A stretch of DNA of 64,000 bases from Roseiarcus sp963717215 (GCA_963717215.1 CAVQVS010000004.1:1-64000); one strand, 5' to 3'; positions 1-8,913 are shown, counted from the first letter of the stretch. Notes: generated from the letters alone by a model not told the origin. Numbers and translations: made by a program.

Positions 1-1225
1 GCGGACAGAGATCAGGCCGCTGATTTGACCGTCTGCCGGGCGTGGTGGTCCTCGAACTGTTTGGGGCTCAGATAGCCGAGGGCTGAGTGGAGCCGGCGGC
101 TGTTATAGACTTGGTCGATGAAGCGCGGAAGGTTTTGGGTGACGTCGGCGAAGGTCTCGTAGGCCATGGGGTAGACAGCTTCGACCTTCAGCGTCTTCAT
201 GAAGCTCTCCGCTTTGGCGTTGTCGTATGGGTTGCCGCGCCGGCCCATCGAGCCGACGAGGCCATGCCGGTCGAGGGCCAGCCGATAGGCTTGCGCGGCA
301 TATTGCGACCCGCGGTCCGAGTGATGAAGGCAGCCGGCCGGCGGCCTGCGGTCCTCGATTGCGGCGTTCAGAGCGGCGAGCGTCAGCCGGACATCGACGG
401 ATCGGCTGATGGCGTAGCCGACAACGCGACGCGACCAGGCGTCGAGAATCACGGCGACATAAACGAAGCCCATGGCGACAGCGACGTAAGTGATGTCGGC
501 GACCCAGAGCTGATTGGCGCCGTTGACGACCCTGTCCTTCGCCAGATTGCGGAAGATCGGATGGTCGTGATCGCTGCTCGTCGTCGCCACATATCGCCGA
601 CGCATGCGTGGCTGGAGATCGTGTTCGCGCATGAGGCGCTTGACCTTCTTGTGATTGACCACGAGGCCTTGCTGGCGAAGGTGGGCCTGCATGCGTCGCC
701 AACCGTAGCGTTCGAACTCGTCGCGGATCGCGCTCATCGCCTCGACGATGGCTGTGTCATCGGGCGCCCCCGTAGGCGCGTTATAGTAGGCCGAGCGTGA
801 GATCCCCATCAGCCGGCATCCTTCGGCGACGGAGACTGTTTCGGGCCGGCAATTGCGGATGTAGGCCCGCTTCTCGCTGGCGGTGCGTTTCGCAGACCCC
901 CCCTTTAGAAACTCCAATTCCAGCGCTTGCTTGCCGACCAGCCGTTCGAGGGCCGCGATCCGCGCTTCATATTGCTGAAGGAGGTCGGCCGCGGCAGCGT
1001 CCTCGTCGAAGGCGCCCGCTTGGTATCGTTCGACCCAGACACGGATCAAATTGCGCGAGAGATCGTGGCGCTTCTCCAAACCGTGGAGCGTTTCGCCAGC
1101 CAGAAACTCCTGCGCGATCTGACGCTTAAATTCGATGCTGTGCGAGCGATACCTGACCATGAGCTTTCGTCCTTCGAAAGCCCAGCCTGCCGGTCAAATG
1201 TTAAGTCCGCCCATGTCCGCCCCCA
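1..1225 (-). mobile_element. IS3-family insertion sequence, cut by left window edge
   Basis: One transposase gene almost fills the element. The right end reads, on the minus strand, TGGGGGCGGACATGGGCGG from 1225 inward. The first bases of the window (GCGGACA) match the inner part of that end, so the left terminal repeat begins only a few bases outside the window. No target duplication can be checked. Confidence 0.75.
12..1160 (-). CDS. IS3-family transposase, single-ORF form
   Basis: A 382-residue transposase that would cut and join the ends of its own IS3-type element. Residues 1-55 look like the OrfA helix-turn-helix and 60-88 like the leucine-zipper-like coiled coil. The rest is the OrfB part, with an HTH_21-like segment (about 140-185) and the rve integrase core. 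The catalytic acids are visible: D222 (VADITY), D282 (HHSDRGSQY) and E318 (NAKAESF), with the family spacing of 35 residues between the last two. Most IS3 elements make this product by a -1 frameshift between two ORFs. Here OrfA and OrfB are in one frame, so the fusion is made directly. The reading frame is intact and the protein could be active. Confidence 0.9.
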   Translation of the reverse strand: MVRYRSHSIEFKRQIAQEFLAGETLHGLEKRHDLSRNLIRVWVERYQAGAFDEDAAAADLLQQYEARIAALERLVGKQALELEFLKGGSAKRTASEKRAYIRNCRPETVSVAEGCRLMGISRSAYYNAPTGAPDDTAIVEAMSAIRDEFERYGWRRMQAHLRQQGLVVNHKKVKRLMREHDLQPRMRRRYVATTSSDHDHPIFRNLAKDRVVNGANQLWVADITYVAVAMGFVYVAVILDAWSRRVVGYAISRSVDVRLTLAALNAAIEDRRPPAGCLHHSDRGSQYAAQAYRLALDRHGLVGSMGRRGNPYDNAKAESFMKTLKVEAVYPMAYETFADVTQNLPRFIDQVYNSRRLHSALGYLSPKQFEDHHARQTVKSAA

Positions 1226-2250
1226 GGGGCCCACTCCATTGTTCCGACAGCGGAGTCATCGAAGTGACCGGGTGACAAAAGGCGCGAAGGCTCCGGCCGA
1301 GAGGATTCCCTGAATGTCTCCGCATTTATGCTCCTTGCCGTAAGGTTGTTGCAACCATACGGTGCGCGAAAACTCGCGCTTTTACCCTCTGGAGCGCGTT
1401 GCGCCCCTCGCCCTAGCGGCTTGGGGCTCTTAATTTTGGAGCGGGAGAGATGCGGACTTGGTTCCGTTCAGTCGTTGACACGATCCTGGGCAGGGTTCCA
1501 GGGAAAAGTAGCCGTCTGGACACCGCGACGCGCATGGTGATGGACGCAGATTTCACCGATCGCTAACCGTCAATGCCTCGTGCGCTACCCCGCGAGCTAG
1601 GCGATGGACCTCTGATCAAGCCAATTGGACCTTCGGCAGACCGTGCCTTGTTCGAGGAGCTCGTCCGCATCGTCAATGAAGCCCACGAACGCGACGCTGA
1701 AGACGAACGTCGACTGTATAGCCCAATGCCCGTTGCTGCGTCTTCGCGTTCTAAACGAGGACGTCTAGATTCCGGTCACGATTCTACTCAACTTATCCAG
1801 AAGATTGCGATACCTCTTTGAAACGGCGAAGTACGTGATGACAAGGACGGCTCCACAGCCGCCCGCGAAGTCCGGCCGTAAGGCAGGGGGTGCCCAAAAA
1901 CACCAACTGAAAGTGATGAAGAAAATGATGTTCCGGCTTCGCGGAGTGAAAACGGGAAATGGAGCCTGAGATGCGAAAGCTTGGCGTCTATAACCCCGCG
2001 ATAGCGATCATTTGCGGTTCTGGCTTTCGGCGGGCCCCGTCGGCGCTTTCGGCTTCGGAATTTGCTGCTGCTCCCTCTCCCATCGGCGCGCTGGCAGTAA
2101 TCCACTACGCGCCGGACGAGGACTTGGAGAGCATCCCGCACGATCTCTAGCCTTTAAATTCCGGAAGCGCGAGATTAGCCGAATCCCGGGTGCCAGCCGC
2201 CACGGTCTAACAGATGGAAGCGAGAAAACGGGGATAGATGCATCGCCGGC
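1226..2250. other. 1-kb stretch without a confident gene
   Basis: No recognisable protein. Two small plus-strand ORFs are worth recording. 1450-1566 (38 aa) has a good ribosome-binding site (GGGAGAG directly before ATG). 1573-1821 (82 aa, starting MPRALPRELG) has a charged helical-looking centre. I recognise neither, and they could be remnants of one broken gene because they follow each other in different frames. The rest, 1822-2250, shows no coding signal I trust. Confidence 0.4.
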
Positions 2251-2829
2251 ATGCAAAGGGTGAAGAGTGCAGTTTTCCGCGTCGGCGTTGAGACCGTGGC
2301 GCGGTTGATTTTCGTAATCGCGTTGGCGATGTTTGCGACTGGATGCAACCAGGCGCTGACGCCCTCGCCCGTCCCCAATCCGGTCACCGGACAAAATCCG
2401 GGCGACGTGAAGTACTACCCGTCCGATCAACCGGTGAGGCTCGGCACCCAGCGGTTCTACGACGGCAATTTCGGCCTGGCGCAGCAATACTTTCAAGACG
2501 CGGTCGAAAAATCGCCAAATGACGTGATGGCGTGGATTGGATTGGCGGCGAGCTACGATCGGCTGGGGCGGTTCGATCTCGCCGACCACGCCTACGGGGC
2601 GGCCGCGAAACTCGAGGGTGAAACCCCGCGGCTTCTCAATAACGAGGGCTATTCGTATATGCTGCGCGGCGACCTCAAAGCTGCGCGGGCGAAATTTCAT
2701 CAGGCCCTGAGGCTCGACCCCAACAACCAGACCACGCTGAACAATATAAAGTTGCTGAACTCGAGCCAGAATTTCATCGACCGCTCTCCGAGCGGAGAGC
2801 CGTGCGGAAGCGTCGACTGCGGGCAGTGA
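2251..2829 (+). CDS. TPR-repeat lipoprotein, TadD-like
   Basis: A 192-residue exported protein. A hydrophobic N-terminal stretch (about residues 17-31) ends in a lipobox-like FATGC, so Cys32 is a likely lipidation site and the protein would sit on a membrane facing the periplasm. From about residue 60 it has two to three tetratricopeptide repeats (RFYDGNFGLAQQYFQDAVEK; GRFDLADHAYGAAAKL; GDLKAARAKFHQALRLDPNN), a protein-docking fold. The length and TPR order resemble TadD-type Flp pilus lipoproteins, but no other pilus gene is near, so a pilus role is only a guess. The ATG at 2251 has no clear ribosome-binding site. A GTG at 2296 in the same frame would still keep the signal peptide. An IS5 element lies 66 bp downstream. 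Confidence 0.75.
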   Translation: MQRVKSAVFRVGVETVARLIFVIALAMFATGCNQALTPSPVPNPVTGQNPGDVKYYPSDQPVRLGTQRFYDGNFGLAQQYFQDAVEKSPNDVMAWIGLAASYDRLGRFDLADHAYGAAAKLEGETPRLLNNEGYSYMLRGDLKAARAKFHQALRLDPNNQTTLNNIKLLNSSQNFIDRSPSGEPCGSVDCGQ

Positions 2830-2912
2830 CGAGTTCACCTCCTTTGGGCCGGCCCTGGAAGAGTCCCTCGCGCCTACCGGATGGAAAAGTAACTAGGCTC
2901 AGGAACTCATGA

Positions 2913-3718
2913 TCACAGCCAGAAGATGACGGCTGCGGCGATGCAGATTGCGGAGAAGTAGGTGTGGGCGCAACGGTCGTATCGGGTGTGGATGCGTCTC
3001 CAGTCCTTGAGCCTCCCGAACATGTTCTCGATTTTGTGGCGCTGTTTGTAGAGGACGGCGTCGTGGGGGATCGGGGCTTTGCGGTTGGATTTTGAGGGGA
3101 TGCAGGCAGCGATTTTGCGGTTCGCGAGCGCCTCGCGGAACCAATCGGCGTCATAGCCCTTGTCGGCGAGAAGCTCCTTGGCTCCAGGCATGGCGGGCAG
3201 CATCAACGCCGCGCCCTTGAAGTCGCTCATCTGGCCTTCGCTGAGCAACATCACGAGCGGTCGACCTTTGCCGTCGCAAACTGCGTGAAGTTTGGAGTTC
3301 AAGCCCCCTTTCGTGCGTCCGATACGTCGGGGAACAGGCCCTTTTTTAAAAGGCTGGCGGCGGTGCGATGCGCCTTCAGATGCGTGGCGTCGATCATGAT
3401 CCGCTCAGCCTTGCCGCCCTTGCGCGCCAGTTCGGCGAAGATCTTGTTGAACACCCCCAGCCGGCTCCAGCGGATGAACCGATTATAGATCGTCTTGTGC
3501 GGGCCATATTCCCCCGGGGCGTCACGCCAGCGAAGCCCATTCCTGATCACGAACACGATGGCGCTCACAATGCGCCGGTCATCCACCCGCGCGACGCCGT
3601 GCGACAGCGGAAAAAACCCCTCGATCCGGCGCATCTGCGCCTCAGAAAGCAAAAACAAATCAGACATGGCGAAGCCTCCTCGCCTCGCCCATGAAATCAG
3701 CCGATCCAACCCATGCAA
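2913..3718 (-). CDS. IS5-family transposase made by programmed -1 frameshift
   Basis: Two overlapping frames make one DDE transposase. OrfA (3299-3718) starts MHGLDRLISW and carries the first catalytic Asp in IMIDATHLKAHR. OrfB (2913-3302) carries the second in LLADKGYDADW and the Glu in RHKIENMFGRLKDWRR. OrfA alone ends in 20 or so residues without family character. Slipping back one base at A AAA AAG gives KKGPVPRRIGRTKGGLNSKL, which joins smoothly into OrfB. That is the expected protein for this subgroup. The OrfA start could also be the internal Met at residue 18 (MSDLFLLSEAQ), which has family-typical N-terminal sequence. Confidence 0.88.
3342..3348 (-). promoter_or_regulatory. -1 ribosomal frameshift slippery heptamer
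   Basis: The minus strand reads CTT TTA AAA AAG GGC in the OrfA frame, giving the slippery heptamer A AAA AAG. A -1 slip here fuses OrfA to OrfB of the IS5-family transposase. The fused translation recovers conserved residues that both separate frames lack. Confidence 0.8.
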
Positions 3719-3794
3719 GAAATTTAATAGGTCCTGAGCCTAGATGAAGACGCGGCGAAGGCATTGTTGGGCGGGTCTCCCATAGTTGGGGAAG

Positions 3795-3986
3795 CTACCG
3801 TAGTAACTGGAATCTGACGAGGCCTTGATAAGCGGCGATCCTTCTGTGCTCTTCAAAAGTAAATCCGACCGTAGCATTGACCATCGTGCAGCGTGCTTTG
3901 ACCAGTTCCTCATCCGTCTCGGCCTGTATTCCAAGCGTTCCGTGGGTGGATCTGTTGCCGGCAACGACTGCAGCGCAACCGTTGAT
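3795..3986 (-). pseudogene. Unidentified coding-looking remnant
   Basis: One minus-strand frame stays open for 63 codons after a TAG and reads like real protein: its C-terminal part includes ETDEELVKARCTMVNATVG followed by FTFEEHRRIAAYQGL and a stop. I do not recognise a family. It has no convincing start and lies among IS scraps, so it is most likely the 3' end of a gene truncated by rearrangement. It overlaps, in another frame, the tail of the IS630-like remnant. Confidence 0.3.
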
Positions 3987-4105
3987 CTAGACGCGATGTC
4001 GCCCTCACGTCTGTCGAGAGGCCGCCAACGGATCGCGCTCGATGCGCTCACGCCGAACCGCTCAGCGGGCCGCCCCGACGGGACAAACCGCTCGCAATCG
4101 CTGTA
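3979..4105 (-). pseudogene. IS630-family transposase remnant (N-terminal HTH)
   Basis: The minus strand encodes a segment with RPAERFGVSASSAIRWR followed by a degraded linker. This matches the second helix-turn-helix half of IS630-type OrfA proteins (RRAAERFGVS.SSAIRW). Nothing of the DDE domain follows, so it is only a fragment. Confidence 0.6.
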
Positions 4106-4466
4106 ACGACACGTAGACGAAGATCGACCGACAAGGCTCTGGCCATGCTCGCCAGCCTCCTGCGCTGGCAACAGCCGGGAAATGCTCTCGGATCGTTTGT
4201 CTAAGATGCCGGTCAGCAACTTGGGTGAATTGGTACGCTCGGTCATCTTAAACCTTGAGTTCATCGATTGACAGGTTGGCGGGGGGGCGGCGGGAATACT
4301 CCGCCGCTTACCCGAAACGGTGTTTTTTGGACGCCGCTTGCTTTTCGGAGGAGATATTGCTACCGCGCACGCTATCGACGCTATTTGAGCTGCCCTCGAA
4401 TCCGCAGTGTCGAGCTCACGAACGTGATCAGCTAGGGCTGAGAGTACCTCGAACGGAAGACGAGAA

Positions 4467-4808
4467 ATGAGTGGCGATTTTGCAGAAGGGTACGGCCTGG
4501 CAACGCGCTCTCATCTAGGCAATGCCGAATGCAAGCTCGGGTCTGTCGAAAATGCGCCGAAAACGGATGATGCCATCATCACGGGCCGCCAAATAGCTGC
4601 GGGGCGAACGCTGATTTGCCTCCGTCACGTCGAGCTTGCCGACCGGGCTTTCGTTTCGGTGCCGATTTTGAAGAGAATGGAGGCGAGTAAAGGCCCTGCT
4701 GCAGGAGTTGCGTTCAAAGTGGCTGCCGTGGTCCGCGCCCTTGAGGCTCTTGGTATCGTGTTCACCTCTGAGAACGGCCCAGGCGTGAGACTGAGGAAAG
4801 AAGAATAG
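4467..4808 (+). CDS. XRE/Cro-type HTH regulator, divergent copy
   Basis: A 113-residue protein. From about residue 37 it aligns with the short alphaproteobacterial XRE regulators that begin ITxxQIrAARaLLgws and end ENGgGPGVRLRK. Here the same frame reads ITGRQIAAGRTLICLRHVELAD, then SVPILKRMEASKGP, then ALEALGIVFTSENGPGVRLRK. The DNA-recognition helix is therefore present but unusual. The first 36 residues are extra and could be an over-long start. There is no strong ribosome-binding site before ATG 4467. It may regulate genes of the surrounding mobile region, but its target cannot be inferred. Confidence 0.65.
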   Translation: MSGDFAEGYGLATRSHLGNAECKLGSVENAPKTDDAIITGRQIAAGRTLICLRHVELADRAFVSVPILKRMEASKGPAAGVAFKVAAVVRALEALGIVFTSENGPGVRLRKEE

Positions 4809-5145
4809 AGCGCCTCGTGTCCTGTCGAGCATCTTCCTGCTCAATTTAGAAAGACAATCCGTTTAGTCGCATCTGAAACCGTCATGACGGTTGGGTTCCA
4901 CGCAGCCAGCAATAATGCGTTTGAGTTCAGCCTCAATTCTGGGGCTCCGAAGCTGGGCGATGATGGCCCTCGACTTGCCCGCTTGGGCTGCTTCCGTCGG
5001 AACCGCGGAGTGCACGATGGCAGCGTCAGCTTTTCAGCGCGCCAACGTGGGGCATGTTCGTATCACGGTGGTATCGCCCACTCCGATTGAGCCGTACAGG
5101 GATGGCGGCCTTTCGCATCTGTTTAGTACCGGCATTTGCTGGAGC
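4809..5145. other. Gene-poor scrap between regulator and IS fragments
   Basis: No whole gene is visible. On the minus strand, one frame closing at 4863-4865 stays open for about 55 codons and ends with protein-like text (SRAIIAQLRSPRIEAELKR, then IIAGCVEPNRHDGF). I do not recognise it. It may be the end of a gene cut by the IS events on its right. Confidence 0.3.
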
Positions 5146-5229
5146 GGGCTGAAGCCCGAGCAGCTGGAGATCGACCGGTTGCGGAGTGAGGTTGCAAAGC
5201 TCAAGGCGGAGCGCGACATCCTAAAAAAC
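5146..5229 (+). pseudogene. IS3-family OrfA fragment
   Basis: The plus strand reads KPEQLEIDRLRSEVAKLKAE then RDILK, the well-known coiled-coil C-terminus of an IS3-type OrfA. It breaks off at 5229, about 40 bp before the next element begins. Neither the HTH part nor OrfB is present. Confidence 0.65.
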
Positions 5230-5269
5230 GATCGCGAGCCTGCGCTCGCCTGTGGCGATAGAAACCGGG

Positions 5270-6519
5270 TGACCTGACCCCCTGAAGCTCCTCCAAAAAT
5301 ACGTAGAGTCCGGCCCGAAGGAAGGGACGGACGGATGAAGCGATCAAGGTTCACGGAAGAGCAGATCATTGGGATCCTGCGTGAGCAGGAAGCGGGCTTC
5401 AAGCACGGCGTCAGTTCGCCGACCTTCTACAAGTGGAAGGCCAAGTATGGCGGCGTGGACGTGTCGGAGGCGCGCCGGCTGAAGGCGTTGGAGGATGAGA
5501 ACGCCAAGCTGAAGCGGATGCTGGCGGACGCCATGCTCGACAACGTCGCGTTGAAAGACCTGCTCGGAAAAAATGGTGACGCCCGCCGCGCATTGGGAGG
5601 CTGCGGGATATCTGCAGCAGACCTTGAGATGAGCCAGCGGCGGGCGTGCCGGGTGATTGACGGCGATCGGGCCAGCGTGCGCTACCAGGCCCGGCGGCCG
5701 GATGACGGCGAACTTCGCGAGCGGCTGAAGGCCTTGGCCCAGGAGCGGCGGCGGTTCGGCTATCGGCGGCTGCATGTGCTGCTGCGGCGCGAGGGCCATG
5801 CGGTCAACAAAAAGCGCGTTCAGCGTCTGTATCGCGAGGAGCGGCTGATGGTTCGCCAGCGCGGCGGGCGCAAGCGGGCCATGGGAACGCGGCGGCCGAT
5901 AGAGACACCCGCGGTCGCCAACCAGCGCTGGAGTCTCGACTTCATCGCCGACCAGTTCACCGACGGGCGCCGGTTCCGGATCTTGGAGGTGTACGACGAC
6001 TGCACCCGCGAGTGTCTGGCGCTGGTGGCCGACACCTCGATTGGTGGGCGACGCGTCGCGCGCGAACTGGACGCGATCATCGGCTGGCGCGGCAAGCCGG
6101 CGACGATCGTCAGCGACAACGGCACGGAACTGACGTCCAACGCCATCCTGGAATGGGCCGACCAGCGCAAGATCGGCTGGCATTACATCGCCCCCGGCAA
6201 GCCCCAGCAGAACGGCTTCAGCGAGAGCTTCAACGGCAAGCTGCGCGACGAACTGCTGAACGAGACCCTGTTCAGCTCTCTGGCGGGCGCCCGCGCCAAG
6301 CTGGAAGCCTGGCGGCGGGACTTTAACGAGGTGCGGCCCCACTCGAGCCTCGCCTACCTCACGCCAGCGGCATACGCCCGCGCCCTCTGCGGAGAGGCCG
6401 GCCGGCGCGCTGCGAACCCCGACCACTCCGCGCGCCGGCCTCTTGCCAGCCGCGATCATGAAGGTTCAGATCAACTCCGGACTCTCGTTATGGCTGGATG
6501 AGAAATGGGGGTCAGGTCA
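5270..6519 (+). mobile_element. IS3-family (IS407-type) insertion sequence
   Basis: A 1250-bp element. The left end is TGACCTGACCCCCTGAAG and the right end, read inward, is TGACCTGACCCCCATTTC, giving a 13-bp identical start. CGGG lies directly outside both ends (5266-5269 and 6520-6523), matching the 4-bp target duplication of the IS407 group. The flanks do not form one continuous gene: an IS scrap is on the left and a DUF3489 tail on the right. So either the target was already rearranged or the 4-bp match is chance. Confidence 0.85.
5335..6501 (+). CDS. IS407-type transposase, fused and probably defective
   Basis: A 388-residue frame covering both OrfA and OrfB of an IS407-type element. The DDE residues are present: D202 (WSLDFIADQF), D261 (IVSDNGTEL) and E297 (GFSESFNGK). 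Two oddities stand out. In OrfA the text runs REQEAGFKHGVSSPTFYKWK, so about ten residues of the helix-turn-helix normally present between EAG and KHGVS are missing. At the usual slippery A-run before the OrfB start there are six A bases, and the OrfB-frame start (MVTPAAHWEAAGYLQQ) meets a stop, while the OrfA frame runs on into SQRRACRV. A chance in-frame fusion by compensating indels is likely. The catalytic domain looks whole, but the HTH deletion may abolish end binding. Confidence 0.8.
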   Translation: MKRSRFTEEQIIGILREQEAGFKHGVSSPTFYKWKAKYGGVDVSEARRLKALEDENAKLKRMLADAMLDNVALKDLLGKNGDARRALGGCGISAADLEMSQRRACRVIDGDRASVRYQARRPDDGELRERLKALAQERRRFGYRRLHVLLRREGHAVNKKRVQRLYREERLMVRQRGGRKRAMGTRRPIETPAVANQRWSLDFIADQFTDGRRFRILEVYDDCTRECLALVADTSIGGRRVARELDAIIGWRGKPATIVSDNGTELTSNAILEWADQRKIGWHYIAPGKPQQNGFSESFNGKLRDELLNETLFSSLAGARAKLEAWRRDFNEVRPHSSLAYLTPAAYARALCGEAGRRAANPDHSARRPLASRDHEGSDQLRTLVMAG

Positions 6520-6685
6520 CGGGCTGCGCAAACGAGGGTATGCGGTGATCCGCGAACGGATCGTCGCTGGAGGTTCAGTCTACCGGATCTCGGACGCTCC
6601 TGCTGAGGGCGGAGTTCAAACCGTGCTGCCGCGCGACGCGGTCGGCGGCCGCGAGCCCGAGCAGAAGGCGATACAAACGGCGTAG
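6520..6685 (+). pseudogene. DUF3489 protein, C-terminal remnant
   Basis: Directly after the IS end the plus strand reads GLRKRGYAVIRERI then VAGGSVYRI. This is the conserved end of DUF3489 proteins, which finish with a winged-helix-like segment. The N-terminal three quarters is missing: left of the IS there is only IS debris. DUF3489, DUF2924 and a serine recombinase commonly stand in this order, and both partners follow here. So this was the first gene of that module before an IS-linked deletion. Confidence 0.6.
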
Positions 6686-6690
6686 GGCGC

Positions 6691-7302
6691 ATGCCAACTA
6701 CGCGCGCGAACTCCGCGCGGAAGCGACAGATGGCGACAGCGGCCGGCGCTTCGCTGCCGCTCGATGCCTCCGTGCAGTCGATCGTTGCCAACCTCGAGGG
6801 CCTCGATCTCGATGGGTTGCGCCGTCAATGGCGCGCCCATTTGGGCGGCGAAGCCCCTACCCATCTTTCACGCTGGCTCCTCATGAAAGTGCTGGCGTAC
6901 CGGCTCCAGTCCGACGCATTCGGCGATCTCGACAAATTTACCCGAAGAATCATTCGCTCCGGGACAGAGGATGGTGTCAGCGCTCCTTTCGACCGCCGTG
7001 CGCCTCAGACCCGCGAGGGCTTGGGTTTGAAGGCCGGCGCACTGCTCGTGCGAGAATGGAACGGCAGGCTCGAGCAGGTCATGATCTTGGAAGAGGGCTT
7101 CGCTTGGAACGGTCAGACCTTCGGCAGCCTGTCCCAGATCGCCAAGGCGATGACGGGGACCAACTGGAACGGCCACCGCTTCTTCGGGCTCCTGCAGGGA
7201 AAGACCCTTGTGGCAAATAAAGACCGTGGTCGTCGTCGGAGAGCATGGGGCGACGCCACAGCGACGGCCGCGCGAGGCACATCGCCTAGAGGATCATCAT
7301 GA
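6691..7302 (+). CDS. DUF2924 family protein
   Basis: A 203-residue protein matching DUF2924: an N-terminal basic stretch, LRRQWRAHLGGEAPTHLSRW, then a central beta-rich part with REWNGRLEQVMILEEGFAWN and SLSQIAKAMTGTNWNGHRFF. Family members sit between a DUF3489 gene and a large serine recombinase on alphaproteobacterial mobile islands. The same order is kept here. Its stop overlaps the recombinase start as ATGA (7299-7302), which suggests translational coupling. The biochemical role is unknown. An accessory role in recombination or island maintenance is a guess from context. The reading frame is intact although both neighbours are broken. Confidence 0.8.
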   Translation: MPTTRANSARKRQMATAAGASLPLDASVQSIVANLEGLDLDGLRRQWRAHLGGEAPTHLSRWLLMKVLAYRLQSDAFGDLDKFTRRIIRSGTEDGVSAPFDRRAPQTREGLGLKAGALLVREWNGRLEQVMILEEGFAWNGQTFGSLSQIAKAMTGTNWNGHRFFGLLQGKTLVANKDRGRRRRAWGDATATAARGTSPRGSS

Positions 7303-8913
7303 ACAATCAGGCGATCAAACGCAGTTTGCGAAGCGCCATCTATACGCTCGTGTCGACCGACCAGGGGCTCGAATAGGACTTCAACTCTCTCGACGCCCAG
7401 CGGGAGGCTTCAGAGGCCTACATTAAAAGTCAGGCGCATGAAGGCTGGCGACTGATCCGAGATCGCTATGATGACGGCGGCTTCTCCGGTGGGTCGATGG
7501 ACCGGCCGGCCCTACAGAAGCTGCTCGTCGATGTGCAGGCGAGACGGATCGACGTGATCGTCGTCTATAAGGTCGATCGGCTGACCCGCTCGCTCGCCGA
7601 CTTCGCCAAGCTGGTCGAGACATTCGATGCCCATGGTGTCTCCTTCGTCTCGGTGACCCAGTCCTTCAATACCACGACCAGTATGGGGCGTCTGACCCTC
7701 AATGTCTTGCTGTCCTTCGCCCAGTTCAAGCGGGAGGTTACGGGCGAGCGCATCCGGGACAAGATCGCTGCTTCAAAGAAGAAGGGAATGTGGATGGGCG
7801 GCGTGGTTCCCCCGGGGCTACCAGGTCGAGCACCGTGCGTTGCATATCGTCGAAGATCATGCCGAGGTCGTGCGCTCCCTATTCAGGAGATATCTTGATG
7901 CGGGAAGCGTTGTGCGCCTCAAACAGCAACTCGATGCAGAGGAGGTTCGGCTTCCGATCCGAATCGATGGCGGTGGCCGGTCGACCGGGGGCGGTTTGAT
8001 CAGCCGAGGGCACATCTACAAGATCCTATCGAACCCTATCTACGTTGGTCGCATTGCCCACAAAGGCCAGATTCACGCAGGCCAGCATCCTCCGCTCGTT
8101 AGGCAAAACCTGTGGGAGGAGGTCCGGCAAAGGCTGGGCGATCATCTCGGCGCCGCGAGGACCAAGCGAACGCGCCAATCCTCCGATGCGTTGCTCACTG
8201 GCAAGCTCTATGACGACGGCGGCAACCGCATGAGCCCGACCTGGGCGAGGAGGGGTTCCAAGCGCTGGCGCTACTATGTGTCCCGGGCTGCTCACCAAGA
8301 TGACACGAGCGAAGCGGCGTCGGTCCTTCGCGTTCCGGCCGCGGATGTCGAAAAGCTCGTGGCGAACGCCGTGGGTCACCTTTCCTCGTCCGACACTTCG
8401 CTGCCCGACATTCGCAACCTAATTGATCGCGTCGTGATCGGCCGCGCAGCGATCCGAATTCACCTGTCAGAGGTTACGGATGGAAGTGACGGCGCGAGGA
8501 TTTTGACGCTTCGTTGGACGCGTCCGTCACCCTATCGCAAGCGCGAGATCATCCAGGGTACAAACGATGCGAATACCTCTGCTCGCCCGATGCCCGCTAA
8601 TGCGCGCGCTACCCTCATCGAAGCTATTCGCAACTCGCACCGCTGGCTGGACGAGCTTCTCTCCGAACCCCGCCTGACTTTAGAGTCGCTCGCTTCGCGC
8701 GAGGGAAGGACCGTGCGTTCGATCCGGATGACATTGTCTCTCGCTTTCCTCGCGCCGGAGATCGTCAAGGCGGCGTTCGAAGGACGCCTGCCGCGCGGCT
8801 TTGGCTTTAAGCGCCTCGTCGAGCTGCCGATGGCGTGGTCGGATCAGTGGCGGACGCTCGGACTCCAGGCGCCAACGCTGGGTAAGAAACGTTTGTCTTC
8901 GGCGACGAGCTAG
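7299..8913 (+). pseudogene. Large serine recombinase, inactivated
   Basis: The complete gene would encode a resolvase domain, a Recombinase domain and a C-terminal zinc-ribbon-like region that cuts and rejoins island DNA through a serine. Three lesions are visible. The codon after DQGLE is TAG (7374-7376), where relatives have Gln. The motif before the catalytic serine is TLVST instead of TRVST, so the active-site arginine is lost. At 7809-7813 a run of five C shifts the frame: GMWMGGVVP must continue as the plus-one frame RGYQVEHRALHIVEDHAEVV. Downstream coding is otherwise good to 8913. A nonsense codon plus an active-site substitution means this is a true pseudogene, not just an indel artefact. 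Confidence 0.85.

Larger units (their letters stand above)
2896..3740 (-). mobile_element. IS5-family (IS427-like) insertion sequence
   Basis: An 845-bp element with matching ends: GGCTCAGGAACTCAT on the left and, read inward from the right, GGCTCAGGACCTATT. The flanking TA at 2894-2895 and 3741-3742 fits the short target duplication of this group (CTAG is an alternative reading of the same bases). Size, ends and two overlapping transposase frames all agree with the IS427 subgroup. It looks complete and recently inserted. Confidence 0.88.
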
